Assembly (NCBI RefSeq): GCF_009659375.1
Contig: NZ_WJQT01000005.1
Location: 1 to 64,000, forward strand
Origin: Fundicoccus ignavus
Lineage (GTDB): Bacteria; Bacillota; Bacilli; Lactobacillales; Aerococcaceae
Length of the DNA: 64,000 nt
Reading direction: 5' to 3'
Shown: positions 8,459-16,430 of the stretch, piece after piece
Layout of the letters: each line of letters opens with the position of its first letter
How positions within the stretch are numbered: the stretch's first letter is position 1
The notes under the pieces: generated by a model
What the model saw: the letters and a program-made list of their open reading frames with translations, nothing else
What the model was told of the DNA's origin: nothing
Databases searched by the model: none
Program-made: the position numbers and the translations under genes

Positions 8459-9454
8459 ATGTTAAAAATTATGTTATTTGGTGTCCGCGATGAAGAAATT
8501 CCAATTATTAAAGCTTGGTCGACCCGCAATGAGGTTCAAGTTGATTACACAGAGCTTAATTTAACGCCTGAAACTATCGAAATGGCCAAAGGCTACGATG
8601 GCGTGACGATTTCACAAGTCGCTGATTTGGACGTAAGCCTTTATCCTACACTTGCAAGTTATGGAATCAAACAAATCGCTCAAAGAAGTGCTGGTTTTGA
8701 AATGCATGACTTAACATCAGCCACAGAAAATGGCCTCATTATTTCAAATGTTCCAAGCTATTCACCAGAATCTATTGCCGAATATGCGGTAACTGCAGCT
8801 TTAAATTTGGTACGTAAAACAGATTTAATCCGCGAAAAAGTGGCTGAACAAGATTTCCGTTGGATGCCCGCTATCCGAGCACGTGTTGTTAAAGAAATGA
8901 CCGTCGCAATTATTGGTGTTGGTCGCATCGGCTCAAGAGTGGCCAACATCTACCGTGGCTTTGGTGCGAATGTAGTCGCTTATGATATTGCTCCACGTGA
9001 AGAGTTTGAGTCTCTGGTCGCATATCAAGAATCAGCTGAAGCCGCAATTTCTCAAGCTGATATTGTTACCATCCACATGCCAGCAACGGATGTAAACTAT
9101 CATCAATTCTCGCTGGATTTATTCAAGCAATTTAAATCTGGCGCTATTTTAGTCAATACTGCACGTGGTCCAATTGTGCACACTGAAGATCTATTCCAAG
9201 CTTTAGAGGAAGGCTATATTGCTGGCGCTGCTTTGGATGTATATGAAGGCGAAGCACCTTATGTGCCGGTTGATTGGCGTGGTCGTGATATCACTGATCC
9301 AGTTTACCAACAGTTGGTGAAACACCCTCAAATTATTTACACGCCTCATACGGCTTACTATACAGATACTGCTGTACAGAATTTAATTGATATTCCATTG
9401 GATGCGACATTATCTGTCATTCAAACGGGCGATACGGATGTACGTGTAAATTAG
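8459..9454 (+). CDS. ldhD: D-lactate dehydrogenase
   Basis: The 331-residue protein is a D-2-hydroxyacid dehydrogenase that reduces pyruvate to D-lactate with NADH. The Rossmann motif GVGRIGSRVA is followed by the NAD-selective Asp of AYDIAP. The catalytic Arg (NTARGP), Glu (DVYEGEAP) and His (TPHTAYYT) are all present. It stands alone on the plus strand between ybaB and dnaX with its own promoter. Confidence 0.92.
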   Translation: MLKIMLFGVRDEEIPIIKAWSTRNEVQVDYTELNLTPETIEMAKGYDGVTISQVADLDVSLYPTLASYGIKQIAQRSAGFEMHDLTSATENGLIISNVPSYSPESIAEYAVTAALNLVRKTDLIREKVAEQDFRWMPAIRARVVKEMTVAIIGVGRIGSRVANIYRGFGANVVAYDIAPREEFESLVAYQESAEAAISQADIVTIHMPATDVNYHQFSLDLFKQFKSGAILVNTARGPIVHTEDLFQALEEGYIAGAALDVYEGEAPYVPVDWRGRDITDPVYQQLVKHPQIIYTPHTAYYTDTAVQNLIDIPLDATLSVIQTGDTDVRVN

Positions 9455-9572
9455 TAGTTTTTTAGAAATATTCTGTTAATGTTTGGTTAAGTTTATGGTC
9501 CTTTAGTGCGTTACTTTTGCTTAAGTTGGGCGTGTTGTTTTACGCTTAAAGTAAGCAAAAGGAGTGATAAAA

Positions 9573-10100
9573 ATGAATGACTTATTTGTTTATGACCGTT
9601 ACAAGACAGTGAGTGAAGCCGAGGTGGCTGCTGAGCAATTACTTGCTTTAGGTGTGCCACGACAAGTGATTGCCTTGGGGGCTGAACGTGATTTAAGTCA
9701 TGAGACAGCTCAGGATTTCGCTTTACTAAAACGAGAGGATTTCCAGGAAGCGGATGAACATTCTGCAAGTGGTTTATGGGATCGAATCATGAATTTCTTC
9801 CAATCGGAGGATGAGTCGAGTACTGACGCGGCGGATATTGAAGTTGCTGGCTACCGTTCTGCTCTTGCTTTAGGGGACGTTTTGTTGTTAGTCGAAGAAG
9901 AGTATCGCGGGATTATTGAACACACTATCGCGACAGACGAATTAGATGGCGGGGACAAGGGGATACCGACCGAAGCGGATGAACGCATATCTCAAGGACG
10001 TAGCTTTTCGAGTGAGGATTTAAATTTCCATCAACCAACGGATATTGAGATACCTCATGATGAGTGGTCAAATGAAGATGACCATAAAGGAGCATATTAG
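9573..10100 (+). CDS. YflT/general-stress-17M-like protein
   Basis: About 175 residues. The N terminus (FVYDRYKTVSEAEVAAEQLLALGV, then ALGDVLLLVEE) resembles the heat-induced YflT domain that captures a short alpha-beta unit. The C-terminal third is acidic and low in complexity. The AAAGGAG ribosome binding site supports the ATG at 9573. Function is unknown; a stress role is suggested only by family resemblance. Confidence 0.65.
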   Translation: MNDLFVYDRYKTVSEAEVAAEQLLALGVPRQVIALGAERDLSHETAQDFALLKREDFQEADEHSASGLWDRIMNFFQSEDESSTDAADIEVAGYRSALALGDVLLLVEEEYRGIIEHTIATDELDGGDKGIPTEADERISQGRSFSSEDLNFHQPTDIEIPHDEWSNEDDHKGAY

Positions 10101-10394
10101 ATAAGTTTTTTTATGGGCATTGAGATTATGAATTAAGAAAATCTTAGTGAGTCGGCTGGTTAGCTTGTTTAATCGGTCGGCTTATTTTACTTTGGTCTGA
10201 GTTTATAGGCTTCCGACGATAGGAGGAAGTTACCGCCTTGGGATTTTGCTTTCAATGTGCTAACTCGGCTTCTGAGTTTGATGATTGAATTGGAATAAAG
10301 GAATATTTCCAACATAGACTGGAGGAAACTTTGAAAACCTATACGATGGATGCAGCATAAAACCTATTAAATCAACATAAAACTTATAATAGTC
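10101..10394. other. Gene-free gap with a terminator and degenerate repeats
   Basis: The gap holds a GU-rich hairpin at 10150-10182, a hairpin-type repeat (AATGTGCTAACTC...GAGTTTGATGATT) at about 10249-10284, and a degenerate end of the interspersed repeat (AAATCAACATAAAACTTATAA) at about 10345-10389 directly before the dnaX terminator. I see no gene. Confidence 0.6.
10150..10182 (+). terminator. Probable terminator of the stress-type gene
   Basis: AGTCGGCTGGTT and AATCGGTCGGCTT can form a 12-pair RNA stem if four G-U pairs are allowed, followed by ATTTTACTTT. The wobble pairs work only in the plus-strand transcript, which fits a terminator for the gene ending at 10100. Confidence 0.5.
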
Positions 10395-10395
10395 A

Positions 10396-10443
10396 AAAAG
10401 CAACACGCTGTAAGTTAATCGAACTTCACAGCGTGTTGCTTTG
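10396..10443 (-). terminator. Terminator of dnaX
   Basis: A long stem pairs AGCAACACGCTGT with ACAGCGTGTTGCT, with a run of A on the plus-strand left side that becomes U in the dnaX transcript. It lies just after the dnaX stop codon. Confidence 0.85.
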
Positions 10444-10458
10444 TCATATTCTGTCTGT

Positions 10459-12798
10459 TTATTCTGTAGGGGGTTCCTCGTGAATGATGTTCACACGGTC
10501 GCTACCAAATAATTCTAAGGCTTTTGAAATAACTAATGGAACGGCATCTTCCGTTTCAGGTGTATCTGTCTCGCGATTCGCAAAAGCAGGATGACCTTCT
10601 GGTGGCATCGCAAATTGCTGGCCGGCTTCTGGATCACTCGCTTCTAAAGATGGATCAACAAAGTTCGTTGGTGATTCATCCGCTGGACCGAATTCAGCTT
10701 CAATTGCGCGCGTTTCATCATTCGCTTGAGCAGTTTGTTGAGCCTCAAAAGCGTTGTGGGCAGCTTGAACAATGTTCTCCGTTGCAGCTCGCATTGTCGG
10801 AACAGTTTGAGTTTCTTCCGTTACAACAGTTGAGTCTGTATTTGTTGAACTTTCTTCACGTGTTTCAGACGTCTGTGGCTGTTCTGCTTGGGCAGTCTCT
10901 GATGAAGCCACTTGAGTGTCAGACTGTTTTACGCTGTCGCTTTCAGACACTTGCGTGTTTTCAGCTGCGGATTCTTTCACTGCTGAGTGATTATCAACTG
11001 TCACAGCTTCTGATGTCGTTTGTTCCGCTACCACTTGAACTTCTTGTTCTTCCTCTTGTTCTTCTTCGGTATCTTCAATCACAACAGGTTGACCGCCATT
11101 ACGGTCATGCAATAGTTTATAGTTTTGACGCTCTTGCGGCCACTCACTTGCTAAAATAAAGGCTAATTTCGTTGATTCGCCCATTTTTTCACTGGCGATG
11201 TTCTCTAGCATTTGTTTTAACATCGGATCATTTTGAACCAAGCCACACATCTGACGATTGTCAAAGCTAATCAAGGTGTGATTAGGTCCGGCAGCTAGGG
11301 GTTGAGTGCCAATTAATCTTGCACGTTGTTGGGGTGTTAATTCATTTAAAATGACTGGCCAATGTTGCTTCATAGACACAATATGCTGACGTGTTGCCAC
11401 GTTCAAGACATTATATACTTCTTGCAAAAGAAGGCGGTAGGCTGTTCCAGGACTCTTAGGTCGCGGTCTTGGCACTAAAGGTTCTTCTTTTTTAGCTGCG
11501 ACTTGCTTGCCGGCTGAGTCACCTTCATTTAGAGGCGCAACCTTTAGACGATCAGACGGGCTTTGACGACTTAAATCGTCAAGTTTAGTTTCCTGCCCTT
11601 TCAGTTGTTGGAAGACTTGTGATAACTGCTCTTCTAGTTCAGCAATCTTTTGACGCAAGGCTTGAACACTCGCATCATCTGCTGGCGTTCCCGCAGAACC
11701 GCCAGCCCCAGCAGTCACTTGTAGACTTGGCTGTTCAACTAATTGCACGGTCATGACTTCTAAGTATAAGTCTGGCTGATTTGAAAAGCGCATCTGGTTT
11801 TGAGCTTCGTTTAAACCATCAATCAACGTATAGTAGAAACTTGCTGGCACCACATCCAGTAAGGGTTGCAATTCAGCTTCACTCAATAATGTTTTATTGG
11901 CCGATGAATGCATCGTCAACAGCACATCACGACTAAATAAAATCAACTCTTCAATAAAACGACTAGCTTGCTTGCCGGCTTGTAATTGCTCTTCCAGAAT
12001 CCCCAACGCCACTTCAACTTCACGTTGATATAATGCCACAATATACTGCACATAAGTTATCTGATCGAAACTGCCCGATACTTGCAAAGCCGTCGCAACC
12101 GTCACTTCTTCATTATTGAAGGATAAAGACTGGTCTAATAAACTTAGACTATCACGCATTCCACCATTAGAAGCACGGGCAATAATCGCCAAAGCTTCCT
12201 CTTCATAATCCACTTGATACTCATCAAGAATATGACTCATGTGCGCAATAATATCACGGTCACGCAAACGCTGAAAATCGAAACGCTGGGTACGCGACAT
12301 AATTGTAGCCGGAATTTTATGCGGTTCTGTCGTTGCCAGAATAAATAAAACTTGTGCTGGCGGTTCCTCTAACGTTTTTAACAGCGCGTTGAACGCACCG
12401 GTTGTCAACATATGGACCTCGTCAATGATATAAACTTTATAGGCCGCTTGCGTTGGTGCATAACGTACTTTGTCACGTAAATCACGGATTTCCTCGACCC
12501 CGTTATTACTTGCCGCATCAATCTCAATCACATCTGCGACTTGGCCGGCCGTAATCCCTTGGCAAATTTCACACTCATTACATGGATTCCCATCGACTTG
12601 GTGTGGACAGTTGACCGCTTTAGATAATATTTTGGCTGCACTGGTTTTCCCTGTACCGCGCGGACCCGTAAACAAATAAGCATGACTCAACTGCTCATTT
12701 TCAATCGCATTCTTTAGCGTATCTGCGATCATACTTTGACCCACTAACTGATCAAAATTTTGCGGGCGCCAAACCCGATAAAGTGCTTGATAACTCAT
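10459..12798 (-). CDS. dnaX: DNA polymerase III subunits gamma and tau, with a long acidic tail
   Basis: The 779-residue clamp-loader ATPase has the Walker A loop GPRGTGKTSAAK, a four-cysteine zinc module (CPHQVDGNPCNECEIC), DEVHML, SRTQRFDF and GGMRDSLSLLDQ. A coiled-coil segment follows near 385-420. Residues of about 565-760 are an unusually long, low-complexity Glu/Gln/Ser/Thr-rich extension, after which a short ordered end (ISKALELFGSDRVNIIHEE) returns. Firmicute DnaX is usually nearer 560-600 residues. An AGGAGG ribosome binding site precedes the ATG. Confidence 0.94.
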   Translation of the reverse strand: MSYQALYRVWRPQNFDQLVGQSMIADTLKNAIENEQLSHAYLFTGPRGTGKTSAAKILSKAVNCPHQVDGNPCNECEICQGITAGQVADVIEIDAASNNGVEEIRDLRDKVRYAPTQAAYKVYIIDEVHMLTTGAFNALLKTLEEPPAQVLFILATTEPHKIPATIMSRTQRFDFQRLRDRDIIAHMSHILDEYQVDYEEEALAIIARASNGGMRDSLSLLDQSLSFNNEEVTVATALQVSGSFDQITYVQYIVALYQREVEVALGILEEQLQAGKQASRFIEELILFSRDVLLTMHSSANKTLLSEAELQPLLDVVPASFYYTLIDGLNEAQNQMRFSNQPDLYLEVMTVQLVEQPSLQVTAGAGGSAGTPADDASVQALRQKIAELEEQLSQVFQQLKGQETKLDDLSRQSPSDRLKVAPLNEGDSAGKQVAAKKEEPLVPRPRPKSPGTAYRLLLQEVYNVLNVATRQHIVSMKQHWPVILNELTPQQRARLIGTQPLAAGPNHTLISFDNRQMCGLVQNDPMLKQMLENIASEKMGESTKLAFILASEWPQERQNYKLLHDRNGGQPVVIEDTEEEQEEEQEVQVVAEQTTSEAVTVDNHSAVKESAAENTQVSESDSVKQSDTQVASSETAQAEQPQTSETREESSTNTDSTVVTEETQTVPTMRAATENIVQAAHNAFEAQQTAQANDETRAIEAEFGPADESPTNFVDPSLEASDPEAGQQFAMPPEGHPAFANRETDTPETEDAVPLVISKALELFGSDRVNIIHEEPPTE

Positions 12799-12958
12799 GC
12801 TTACATCCTCCTGAAAATAAAAACTTGCCCTAATTATAACGAATTTACCGACACATTACCATCACACTGCCAAAATAGGCACGACAAACCAGGTGAAAAT
12901 TGAAGCACAATAATCGGCTGTGTTATACTATTCTTATTAAGATATCAGGAGGCGTACC

Positions 12959-13549
12959 ATGAAACACACAGACTTTTCCCAATTAAACGGCAGTCCCGCT
13001 GATGTTGAGCGTTTGAAACAATTATATGCCCAACACGAACACATGCCTTATGTTTCGCCACAACGTGACTTAGCCTTATGGCTAGACAAAGCTGCAATGA
13101 CTTCTGGCGAAGCCGTTCCTAAACGCAACATGCAAAAAACAGAAGAAGGTTATTTACCTGGTCATATCATCATTTTATGGCGTGTACAATTTGGCACCTA
13201 TGATAACCAAACCGTCATTTCTAAATATTTCGAATATGATTACGGCATTGACGCTAAAGCAGATATCGAAAACTTAATCGAAGATGGCTTAGTCGATGTG
13301 ATGACCGCCAAAGAATCACTGATTTATATGACCGCGCCATTATTGAAAAAATGGTTAAAAGACAAAGAAGTTGCTGGCTACTCTAAATTTAAAAAAGACG
13401 AATTAGTAGCAGCTGTGCAAACAGCCTATACCGAAGAGGAAATTGGTCAAAAGTTTGCTTTGCGCGGCTATCGCCTAACAGAGAAAGGCGAGCAAGTTCT
13501 CGCCAACAATCAATATGTGATTGATAAGCACCCTAAGAAAAAATTCTAG
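12959..13549 (+). CDS. Uncharacterised protein with a SAP-like C-terminal motif
   Basis: The 196-residue protein begins after an AGGAGG ribosome binding site and has no signal peptide or membrane span. Residues of about 130-170 (LLKKWLKDKEVAGYSKFKKDELVAAVQ) look like a SAP or Rho-N-type helix-extended-helix nucleic-acid binding motif. I do not recognise the rest. It diverges from dnaX and ends at a strong terminator, just before the prophage edge. Confidence 0.7.
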   Translation: MKHTDFSQLNGSPADVERLKQLYAQHEHMPYVSPQRDLALWLDKAAMTSGEAVPKRNMQKTEEGYLPGHIIILWRVQFGTYDNQTVISKYFEYDYGIDAKADIENLIEDGLVDVMTAKESLIYMTAPLLKKWLKDKEVAGYSKFKKDELVAAVQTAYTEEEIGQKFALRGYRLTEKGEQVLANNQYVIDKHPKKKF

Positions 13550-13582
13550 CAAGAAAAATCTAGAAAGCTACAACAAACAGAA

Positions 13583-13623
13583 AACGCGATGTCGACTAGT
13601 TTAGGTACTAGCGGCATCGCGTT
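13583..13623 (+). terminator. Terminator of the SAP-like gene
   Basis: AACGCGATGTCGACTAGT pairs with ACTAGCGGCATCGCGTT around a short loop and is followed by an AT-rich, T-containing tail (ATGATTATTTTTA). Confidence 0.8.
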
Positions 13624-13632
13624 ATGATTATT

Positions 13633-13660
13633 TTTAGGCAAAAAAAATGGCACATGGATT
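13633..13660. other. Candidate prophage attachment site, left copy
   Basis: An A-rich run followed by GGCACATGG at about 13640-13657 resembles the 3' end of the SRP RNA gene at 21617-21635 (A-run, then GGCACATGG) in the same orientation. The two copies bracket the prophage remnant and IS element, as expected if a phage integrated at the ffs 3' end. The identity is short, so this is a candidate only. Confidence 0.4.
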
Positions 13661-13669
13661 GTTTTAACA

Positions 13670-13765
13670 CTAACGCACACATAACAGCACAATACAATTT
13701 GTTGAATTTACGACGATTTGCCAAGATTGACTAACCCACACATAACAGGACGCTACCATTTTATG
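13670..13765 (+). repeat. Two imperfect direct repeats beside the candidate attachment site
   Basis: CTAACGCACACATAACAG at 13670 and CTAACCCACACATAACAG at 13731 are 61 bases apart, and similarity continues for about 14 further bases. Their place next to the candidate attachment core fits integrase arm-type sites. No integrase gene remains in the window. Confidence 0.5.
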
Positions 13766-13808
13766 CTACTTTTATTGCTACTTTTTTAACCGCAAAACAA
13801 TAGGGCAT

Positions 13809-13840
13809 AGACCGTCTACTTTGACGGTCTTTTGAATTTT
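13809..13840 (+). terminator. Hairpin at the prophage edge
   Basis: AGACCGTC and GACGGTCT form a perfect 8-bp stem with a six-base loop, followed by TTTTGAATTTT on the plus strand. It reads as a plus-strand terminator. The gene it once served is not visible; in intact prophages an integrase often ends here. Confidence 0.5.
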
Positions 13841-13902
13841 CTCTTCCTATTATATAGTGACATTTTGCGCATATCCGACTTTAATAGAAAAGCATATAGT
13901 AG

Positions 13903-14925
13903 TTATGATTCTAAGAAATATCTATATTCCATAGACATACCTTTGCTCCTTACATTCTTAAAGAAATCTACTTCTTTCCCCTCATTATCAACTGCATTTA
14001 TATTTTCTTTTTCAACTTTCAAAAAATCTTCTATTTCAAAAGGGATTAACAAGGGCTCATTCTGGTGTTTTCCTAAATAATGATTTCCCCATAACCTTAC
14101 CATTGACGTCATATAAAGTTCAAAGGCGATTGTAACTATAGCTAGCATGTCCTCATCAAAAAACTTTATATTTTTGGTCCAAGTAGCTTGTTTTCCTTTT
14201 TCTCTCGTAATACTAATAAATTCAAAGCTTGATCCCCTTGCAGATAGTACTCCATTATCATTTTTTATTTCGAATCCGTTATCATTCTGATTTAGATAAA
14301 ATCCGTGCTTATAGGTGTTATATTCTTTATTGTCTCTTAAGAAATTTGCTGCATAAACTAGGTATTCTTTTCTTAGATTTAAAATTTGTTCTACAGAATA
14401 TTGTTTTTTATTTATACTCAATAATTTTACATTTTCTAAACCATGATAGTATGTCTCAGCTATAACTTCATCGTCACTTAATTCTGGTCTCATGTAATTA
14501 AATTTATTATTTTGAATTGCTGTAATATTTTTTTGATATTCATCGATACTTAAATTCGCTAGAATCAAGTTTGGACATTCAGAACCGGCTGAATGAGCGA
14601 TATATAACCGAACAAATGTTTCCATACAGTGAAAAGTATTCATGACAAGTTCTGTTGAAATATAACTCGATAGCAAATGCTTAGAGTATTTATACTGATC
14701 ATCAGTCTTCAAGCTCATTAATTCAAAGTTAAACAATTCTTTTTGCTTGTCGACATCTAAACGTTTTAAACTGTATAAATGAGAAACTTTCAAGAAAAAG
14801 TAGCCATCTAAAAAATAATCATAAAAATCCTTATTAATCTCATAATGCTGACTTTCATCAAAATTATGATTAGGATCGTTTTCTTTTTTCTTTATTTTTT
14901 GTAGTTGAGACTTATTTTTTTTCAT
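13903..14925 (-). CDS. Uncharacterised prophage cargo protein
   Basis: The 340-residue protein starts at an ATG preceded by AAAAGGAG. It has a lysine-rich N terminus, is rich in Tyr, Asn and Lys, and shows no signal peptide or membrane span. I do not recognise a family. It is more AT-rich than the housekeeping genes around it. It is the last gene of the prophage remnant before the candidate attachment site, a position where accessory (moron) genes including phage-defence genes are common. A defence role is inference from position only. Confidence 0.7.
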   Translation of the reverse strand: MKKNKSQLQKIKKKENDPNHNFDESQHYEINKDFYDYFLDGYFFLKVSHLYSLKRLDVDKQKELFNFELMSLKTDDQYKYSKHLLSSYISTELVMNTFHCMETFVRLYIAHSAGSECPNLILANLSIDEYQKNITAIQNNKFNYMRPELSDDEVIAETYYHGLENVKLLSINKKQYSVEQILNLRKEYLVYAANFLRDNKEYNTYKHGFYLNQNDNGFEIKNDNGVLSARGSSFEFISITREKGKQATWTKNIKFFDEDMLAIVTIAFELYMTSMVRLWGNHYLGKHQNEPLLIPFEIEDFLKVEKENINAVDNEGKEVDFFKNVRSKGMSMEYRYFLES

Positions 14926-15087
14926 ACATTATCTCCTTTTATACATTTTCCATGTAACAAGAGTCTCGAATAAAATATAGATCCTTTAAGTACAAGGAAT
15001 TATTTAATCAAGAAGGCTTATTTCAATTAAGAATAATGGAGTTTTTATTAGTAGTTATTAATTATCTTCATCAAATATATCTTTAAC

Positions 15088-15897
15088 TTAGATATTCTCA
15101 AATATTTTTTTCAAACCATTTTGTTCTGTTTCAAAAATAGCTAGTGTTGAAACTCCGAAAACTTTTGCAACTATATCTACCGAGCGATTAACTCCATCAT
15201 CAACCCCATATCTTAGTCTAATAATATTTTCTTCTATATCGGTTAAACTATTTACTACTTGATTATCCAAAACAGATTTTATTAAGTCCCTATCTACTTT
15301 CAACATTGGATAATTTACTGATAGTTTATCTACTTTGTTTGTTAATAAATTTAACACTCCGTAAATTTGCTCCAGAGCTTCTGATTCCGTTATCGATTCT
15401 TTTTCTAAATTTGAAACTCGAATCCCACTAAAAGTTGACAGAAATGACTTCAGACTGCCCTCTTCACTTTGCAACAGGGTTTCCTCAACAACATTTAAAA
15501 GTTTCAAACTAAAATCATTGACTTTTTTGAAGTGTAAATCAGATGAATATTGTTCATATTTGATACTGTTAATATCAAAGGGTGCTACTGTTAGGTTGTC
15601 TTTAATAATTATGACTGGTCTATCAAAAGCTAATCTCATACCCAATTCGAACATTACATTCGAGTTTAATGCACTTATATCACAAATAATTATTTCTGAA
15701 TCGTATAATCCTTGAACAATACTATTATGAATAATACTCGAACCTTTTTGATCACTAACTATACCAATATTAAATTTGTACTTAGTTGACTCTCCTAAGG
15801 AATTAATTATCATCTCCCTGACATCTAACCAATGCTGTTCTGTATACTCTCCAATATCTGAAATAGGCATTATTAAACCACAATTTATTTCTTTCAA
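15088..15897 (-). CDS. Deoxyribosyltransferase/TIR-like protein fused to a sigma-70 region-4-like domain
   Basis: From the TTG at 15897 (GAGGAG nine bases upstream) the protein is 269 residues. Residues 1-140 resemble the nucleoside 2-deoxyribosyltransferase/TIR-like Rossmannoid fold: GLIMPIS, then ICDISALNSNVMFELGMRLAF with Asp73, Asn80 and Glu84 placed like the catalytic Glu motif, then PVIIIKD. Residues of about 160-200 are helical. Residues 218-267 (LTDIEENIIRLRYGVDDG, then VAKVFGVS and LKKIF) closely resemble sigma-70 region 4. The gene has its own promoter with two overlapping TATAAT boxes near 15937-15952. I know of no named family with this pairing. Confidence 0.75.
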   Translation of the reverse strand: MKEINCGLIMPISDIGEYTEQHWLDVREMIINSLGESTKYKFNIGIVSDQKGSSIIHNSIVQGLYDSEIIICDISALNSNVMFELGMRLAFDRPVIIIKDNLTVAPFDINSIKYEQYSSDLHFKKVNDFSLKLLNVVEETLLQSEEGSLKSFLSTFSGIRVSNLEKESITESEALEQIYGVLNLLTNKVDKLSVNYPMLKVDRDLIKSVLDNQVVNSLTDIEENIIRLRYGVDDGVNRSVDIVAKVFGVSTLAIFETEQNGLKKIFENI

Positions 15898-15965
15898 GTG
15901 ATCCCGCTCCTCTATTATTAATGTACAATAAACATTATACATTATACATTGCATAGTAAAATAAA

Positions 15966-15990
15966 CCCACCCTCAATTAAGAGAGTGGGC
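15966..15990 (-). terminator. Terminator of the lysis cassette
   Basis: CCCACTCTC and GAGGGTGGG pair around TTAATT in the minus-strand transcript and are followed by TTTATTTT. It ends the holin-endolysin transcript and isolates the downstream fusion gene, which has its own promoter. Confidence 0.8.
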
Positions 15991-16052
15991 TTCGTTAGCT
16001 TAGTAGAGCTGAATATTATTATACTTTGATTTTAAAGTTTAATCAATGACTT

Positions 16053-16430
16053 TTATGACTTACTTACCTCACCTTTAACAGCGTCGACTTTAGCACCATC
16101 CATCTCAGCAATCTTAATGTAACAACGCTCACCGTCACCGTTTAAATAAGCAATATACAAGCCATCATTAATATAAACTTCATCGAACTTAATTAACACA
16201 CCTTTAGATGCTAAACCTCGACGCTTACCACCTACAGCATCTAAAATAATTAAATCTTCAGACAAGACGATCTTATTTTTATGACCACTGAAATCAACTT
16301 GCGTTTTCAGCAATTCGTTAACTTTGGTTTGAACCGCTACTGCGTCATATCCAGCGTTTTTAAGCTTCTCAGCTCTGTCTGAACCAGATGACCACTTACC
16401 TGCAATGACCTCTTGTGCGACTTCTGCCAC
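16053..16430 (-). CDS. Endolysin C-terminal wall-binding part (second CW_7 plus SH3-like)
   Basis: These 125 codons are in the same frame as the endolysin just upstream and separated from it by one TAA codon at 16433-16431. The segment opens with GTG and encodes a CW_7 cell-wall-binding repeat (VIAGKWSSGSDRAEKLKNAGYD region) and a C-terminal basic, beta-rich SH3-like part. There is no ribosome binding site before the GTG. It is most simply the tail of one endolysin truncated by a nonsense codon. Confidence 0.75.
   Translation of the reverse strand: MAEVAQEVIAGKWSSGSDRAEKLKNAGYDAVAVQTKVNELLKTQVDFSGHKNKIVLSEDLIILDAVGGKRRGLASKGVLIKFDEVYINDGLYIAYLNGDGERCYIKIAEMDGAKVDAVKGEVSKS

Noticed and set aside
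10536-11159. 207-codon plus-strand frame opposite dnaX
   Set aside because: It is antisense to the low-complexity dnaX tail, whose biased codons leave the opposite strand open. It has no ribosome binding site.
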